A stretch of 64,000 nt of DNA from contig NZ_RQYH01000007.1 of NCBI RefSeq assembly GCF_003860215.1, positions 62,001 to 126,000 of the forward strand. The letters are read 5' to 3'. This DNA is from Desulfovibrio sp. OH1186_COT-070. GTDB taxonomy: Bacteria > Desulfobacterota > Desulfovibrionia > Desulfovibrionales > Desulfovibrionaceae. The notes beneath the pieces are model-generated. The model was not told where the DNA came from. It saw only the letters and a list, made by a program, of their open reading frames with translations, and did no database searches. Numbering within the stretch: the first letter of the stretch is position 1; each line of letters starts with the position of its first letter. Positions 61,469-64,000 of this stretch are shown here, in pieces. Made by a program: the position numbers and the translations under genes.

Positions 61469-62200
61469 ATGCTTATCCGTGAAAAAATTCCCTTTGTCCG
61501 CGGCTGCCTGCTGATGGCTTCCTTTCTGGCGCTCTTTGCCCTTCTGCTCACGCCCCTTTTTGGCGACAGCGAAGGCAGACGCCTCACCGGGCTGCAATAT
61601 GCCGACAATATTTTCAACGAGCTTTCCAAGGGATCTTCCTACTTCATCCCCGGCGTGCGTGAGCAGGTCAGGAGCGTGGAAGGAAAGGAAGTGCGCCTGA
61701 CCGTGACCATGAAAAAAGCCGACCTTGCCCCTCTGGCCCTGACCCTTCTGCGCACGGCAGGCGTGACCGATGTGGCCGCTGACGGCGGAAAGCTCAGCTT
61801 CACGGGCAATCTTGGCGGTATTCTGGCTTCGGCCACGGACGATGCCGACAATCTCTACCACAACCGGGCTGAACCTGTGAGCCAGAAATACGGGGGAGAG
61901 CCCCCCCTGAAGGCCGCTGCCGCCTGGTGGCACCTGCTCTCCCCTGCCATCAAGGAACTCCAGAAGCAGGGCCTCATCAGCGAAGCTCAGGTGGTGGATC
62001 AGGTCATCCGCCGCGCCGTGGAGCCGGGCAACAACTTCTACAGTGTGCCCGCCGCCAGGGTCACGGACCATGTCTGGCTCATGAGCGGCATGCTGATTTT
62101 TTATGTGCTCTATACCCTCTGGTACGGTTTTGCCATCTTTGAACTGTTTGAAGGCGTGGGCCTGGCCATGACCAAGTCCGCCTCCAAGCAGGAAAGCTAG
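61469..62200 (+). CDS. Two-TM membrane protein with periplasmic domain, permease partner of unknown function
   Basis: A 243-residue protein. TM1 lies at about residues 10-31 (GCLLMASFLALFALLLTPLF) and TM2 at about 205-228 (WLMSGMLIFYVLYTLWYGFAIFEL); the roughly 170 residues between are predicted to be periplasmic. Mixed alpha-beta segments (EVRLTVTMKKADLAPLALTL, AAAAWWHLLSPAIKELQKQG) contain no known motif. It starts two bases after the permease gene, so it is probably a subunit or sensor for that transporter. No family is recognised. Confidence 0.7.
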   Translation: MLIREKIPFVRGCLLMASFLALFALLLTPLFGDSEGRRLTGLQYADNIFNELSKGSSYFIPGVREQVRSVEGKEVRLTVTMKKADLAPLALTLLRTAGVTDVAADGGKLSFTGNLGGILASATDDADNLYHNRAEPVSQKYGGEPPLKAAAAWWHLLSPAIKELQKQGLISEAQVVDQVIRRAVEPGNNFYSVPAARVTDHVWLMSGMLIFYVLYTLWYGFAIFELFEGVGLAMTKSASKQES

Positions 62201-62294
62201 CCTCCTGCATTTTCCACAGGCGCTGTGCCAAGCCCGCACAGCGAAATTGCATCCGGGGAGGGCGCGAGCCTTCCCCGGCAACAGGTTTCTGCCC

Positions 62295-63434
62295 GTGCTT
62301 CATCCTTCAGCGCATTTCGTCAAAAAAGAGCTGTTGTTTCTGCTCGCGGAAAGCCCGCCCGAAATGCGCGCCGCCATTCTTGGCCTCATGCCCGCGGCCA
62401 AACGCAGCCTCGACGCCGGATACCGGGCCGAAATACACAGAAGCCCGCTCAAGAACTGGCAGGATCTGCTGCACCTTCTGGCCTCTGTGGCTTCATCCCG
62501 ACAGGACACGGAGATTCTGCTGCGGGTTTCGCATGAGCTTCTGGCCATCGCCGACCACATGGCCCCGCCCGACGATGTGCTGCGCCAGAGCGCCCGCATT
62601 CTTGTGCATGCGCTGCATGCCGAAATGCATGTCTGCCGTTTGCGCAACGCGCGGAGCGAATGGGTTATCCGCGCCGCAGAGTGCATCAATGGCGATTCTC
62701 TCCCCATCATGGCTCCCTGGCTGGAGGAAGGGCTTTGCCAGCATCCGGTCATGAACGCCGTCATCGGAGGACAGGTTCGCCATGTGGTTTCCAACAACCT
62801 TCAGGCGCTGGAACGCGGCGGCGATTCTCTGGACTGCGCGGCTTACAAGGAAGGCTACCGCTCACGGCTGGCCTTTGTGTTGCGCGAACGCGGCAACCGC
62901 CCGGCCTTCGGGCTTGTTCAGCTCTACACCCGGCGGGAGCACGGCTTTGATTCCTACAACCAGCGTTTTCTGGCCAAATTTGCCCGCATCGTTTCCCTGA
63001 CTGTGGGGCGCCGGGTGGCGCTGGCCCGCGACACGCTGGAAAAGGCCGCCGGAGCCATGGCACACTACGGCAACAACAGGCTCAACGTCATGCGCAATCA
63101 GGCCGAATACTGCGCCGAAGTTCTGGAAGAACTGGACGAAGTTCTCTGGCGGGCCAAGAGCTTGGGCAAGAAGTTGGCGTCCCGGCTTCCGGCCGGTTCT
63201 GCGGAACATGCTCTGGCCCACGACCTGTGCGTAAGCCTGAACCATGCCGACCTCAGGGGCATTGCCGGACATCTGGGCGGTGTGCTGGAAGGCGCGCGGC
63301 GCATGGCGCGGCTGATCAATTCCCTGAAAATTTCCGCAGAACGCCCTCGCCTCATGCACTATGCCCTGGGCCAGGACGTGCTGCGCCTGGAAGACGAAAA
63401 TACCGAAGACGAAAACGGAACCGCGACACAGTGA
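62295..63434 (+). CDS. GAF-domain protein with C-terminal orphan DHp-like helix pair
   Basis: A 379-residue cytoplasmic protein. After an N-terminal helical part, a GAF-like sensor domain spans about residues 85-235 (RVSHELLAIADHMAPPDDVL, AEMHVCRLRNARSEWVIRAA, AFGLVQLYTRREHGFDSYNQ, FARIVSLTVGRRVAL). A helix with His257 (AMAHYGNNRLNVMRNQ) and further helices resemble a kinase dimerisation hairpin, but no ATPase domain follows. The last 25 residues are acidic. The start is unclear: GTG 62295 or TTG 62247, neither with a strong ribosome-binding site. Just upstream is a CGCTGTGC/GCACAGCG hairpin at 62221-62243. It may feed phosphate or signals into the nearby relay; this is inference. Confidence 0.65.
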   Translation: MLHPSAHFVKKELLFLLAESPPEMRAAILGLMPAAKRSLDAGYRAEIHRSPLKNWQDLLHLLASVASSRQDTEILLRVSHELLAIADHMAPPDDVLRQSARILVHALHAEMHVCRLRNARSEWVIRAAECINGDSLPIMAPWLEEGLCQHPVMNAVIGGQVRHVVSNNLQALERGGDSLDCAAYKEGYRSRLAFVLRERGNRPAFGLVQLYTRREHGFDSYNQRFLAKFARIVSLTVGRRVALARDTLEKAAGAMAHYGNNRLNVMRNQAEYCAEVLEELDEVLWRAKSLGKKLASRLPAGSAEHALAHDLCVSLNHADLRGIAGHLGGVLEGARRMARLINSLKISAERPRLMHYALGQDVLRLEDENTEDENGTATQ

Positions 63435-63473
63435 TTGCAAGCCGCTGGGCTGGCCCGGCGTTCTGCGTGGCGG

Positions 63474-63707
63474 CTATACTGCGCCGCTGCCCTTGCACGC
63501 GGGACAGGGCAGGCTGTTGCCGCAGTACGGGCAACTCATGGGCGTTGTGCGCCCCGTGCCCCGGCACCGGCCACAGGCGGCCTGACCTTCCGGGGTGGCG
63601 AGCACGCCCCTGCCGCTGCAATCGGGGCAGAGAATCTTGCGGTTGCCGTTCAGGCACGCTCCACAGGAAATCCTGCCTGTGCCGTCGCATTTGCTGCATG
63701 TCTGCAT
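63474..63707 (-). CDS. Small DnaJ-type zinc-finger protein
   Basis: A 77-residue protein made almost wholly of CxxCxGxG-like zinc-binding repeats: CSKCDGTGR, CGACLNGNRKILCPDCSGRG, CGRCRGTGR, CPYCGNSLPCPACKGSG. This is the cysteine-rich region of DnaJ without its J domain. Such small proteins occur as assembly factors or redox/zinc chaperones; no function is assigned. ATG 63707 is preceded by GGAGG at eight bases; an in-frame extension to 63839 adds residues that do not look like protein. A promoter lies at 63812-63839. Confidence 0.8.
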   Translation of the reverse strand: MQTCSKCDGTGRISCGACLNGNRKILCPDCSGRGVLATPEGQAACGRCRGTGRTTPMSCPYCGNSLPCPACKGSGAV

Positions 63708-63811
63708 GGTGTTTTCCTCCTCAAAATCGTCCCGCTCCAAGCCGTCACGGCCCTGCCGCCGCAAAACGGCGCGGAAGACGGCGGGCATGGCATCCTTCCG
63801 CGGAGCACTCC

Positions 63812-63839
63812 AATACACTACAGGCCAAAAGCTGGTCAA
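63812..63839 (-). promoter_or_regulatory. Candidate sigma-70 promoter for the small zinc protein
   Basis: On the minus strand, TTGACC (63839-63834) and TGTATT (63817-63812) are spaced 16 bases apart, leaving a leader of about 100 bases. Confidence 0.45.
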
Positions 63840-63963
63840 TCGGCAAAAAACAGGGGCGGTAGCACAGTTTTTGGACTCTGAACGCTGGATTTCCGGAATG
63901 CTTTGCAGTAGGGTAACTTGCCGCTAGCGAACGGCTTCACAACCTGCCTTCGGGAGGGAAAAC

Positions 63964-64000
63964 ATGTCTTTGACCTTTCGTGAAATGGAAACCATTCTGA
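63964..64000 (+). CDS. Start of a gene running out of the window
   Basis: ATG 63964 follows a strong GGGAGG ribosome-binding site and reads MSLTFREMETIL before the window ends. Too little is visible to name it. Confidence 0.5.
   Translation, partial: MSLTFREMETIL

Noticed and set aside
63888-63912. Possible sigma-54 promoter before the last partial gene (CTGGATTTCCGGAATGCT)
   Set aside because: GG and GC are 13 bases apart, not 12, and the -12 element does not fit.
1-64000. tRNA, rRNA, CRISPR, insertion sequence or prophage features
   Set aside because: No cloverleaf with CCA-type end, regular spaced repeats, transposase motifs or phage genes were seen on reading both strands.

Overview
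The window reads as chromosomal DNA of a high-GC, strictly anaerobic, Gram-negative bacterium, most likely a Desulfovibrio-type sulfate reducer. This is inferred from gene content: anaerobic glycerol-3-phosphate dehydrogenase GlpABC, hydrogenase maturation HypD/HypE, a DsrE-fold protein, a TRAP transporter, outer-membrane biogenesis genes, many GTG/TTG starts and dense overlapping operons. There are about 59 protein genes. I see no rRNA, tRNA, insertion sequence, prophage or CRISPR array.

Layout. 1-4630 (minus): tamA and the 5' part of tamB. 4783-7610: a DsrE-like protein, a PHP phosphoesterase, and the overlapping chain Trm112-like / YfcE-like / Maf. 7634-15886 (plus): an envelope block of LolC/E-type permease, lolD, bamA, a cell-wall amidase, skp/ompH and fabZ. 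15940-18458 (minus): GT9 glycosyltransferase and a WbaP-type sugar-phosphate transferase. 18662-21636 (plus): a polar amino-acid ABC importer with a strong hairpin after the binding-protein gene. 21753-25377: a small unknown protein, a large zinc-knuckle/TPR/membrane protein and a MoaE-like protein. 25750-27796: Tim44-like protein, hotdog thioesterase and Sfp-type phosphopantetheinyl transferase. 27829-31964: a surface-glycosylation group (GT2, PIG-L deacetylase, polytopic membrane protein, GtrA). 32004-33476: mgtE. 33690-37269: nadC-nadA-nadB. 37302-41511: a periplasmic unknown, a class V aminotransferase, DUF1844 and argC. 41531-43632: hypD-hypE. 43867-46791: TRAP transporter. 46871-51889: a HAD phosphatase divergent from glpABC.

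The most unusual part is 51914-63434. The minus-strand operon, in transcription order, encodes a stand-alone domain of unknown function (365 aa), a receiver, a PEP-synthase-like ATP-grasp/phosphohistidine protein, a Cache-type sensor kinase, a receiver, a ChpT-like DHp protein and a last receiver. The C-terminal TIM barrel expected in a PEP synthase is replaced by a second copy of the same unknown domain. Divergently lie a NarL-type regulator, a TauE/SafE permease, a two-TM periplasmic protein and a GAF protein with an orphan DHp-like helix. I read this as a multi-step His-Asp phosphorelay coupled to a novel dikinase-type phosphotransferase and a sulfur-anion or organic-anion permease. The domain calls come from visible motifs. 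The coupling and substrate are inference.

The window ends in a 77-aa CxxCxGxG zinc protein (minus) and the first codons of a further plus-strand gene.
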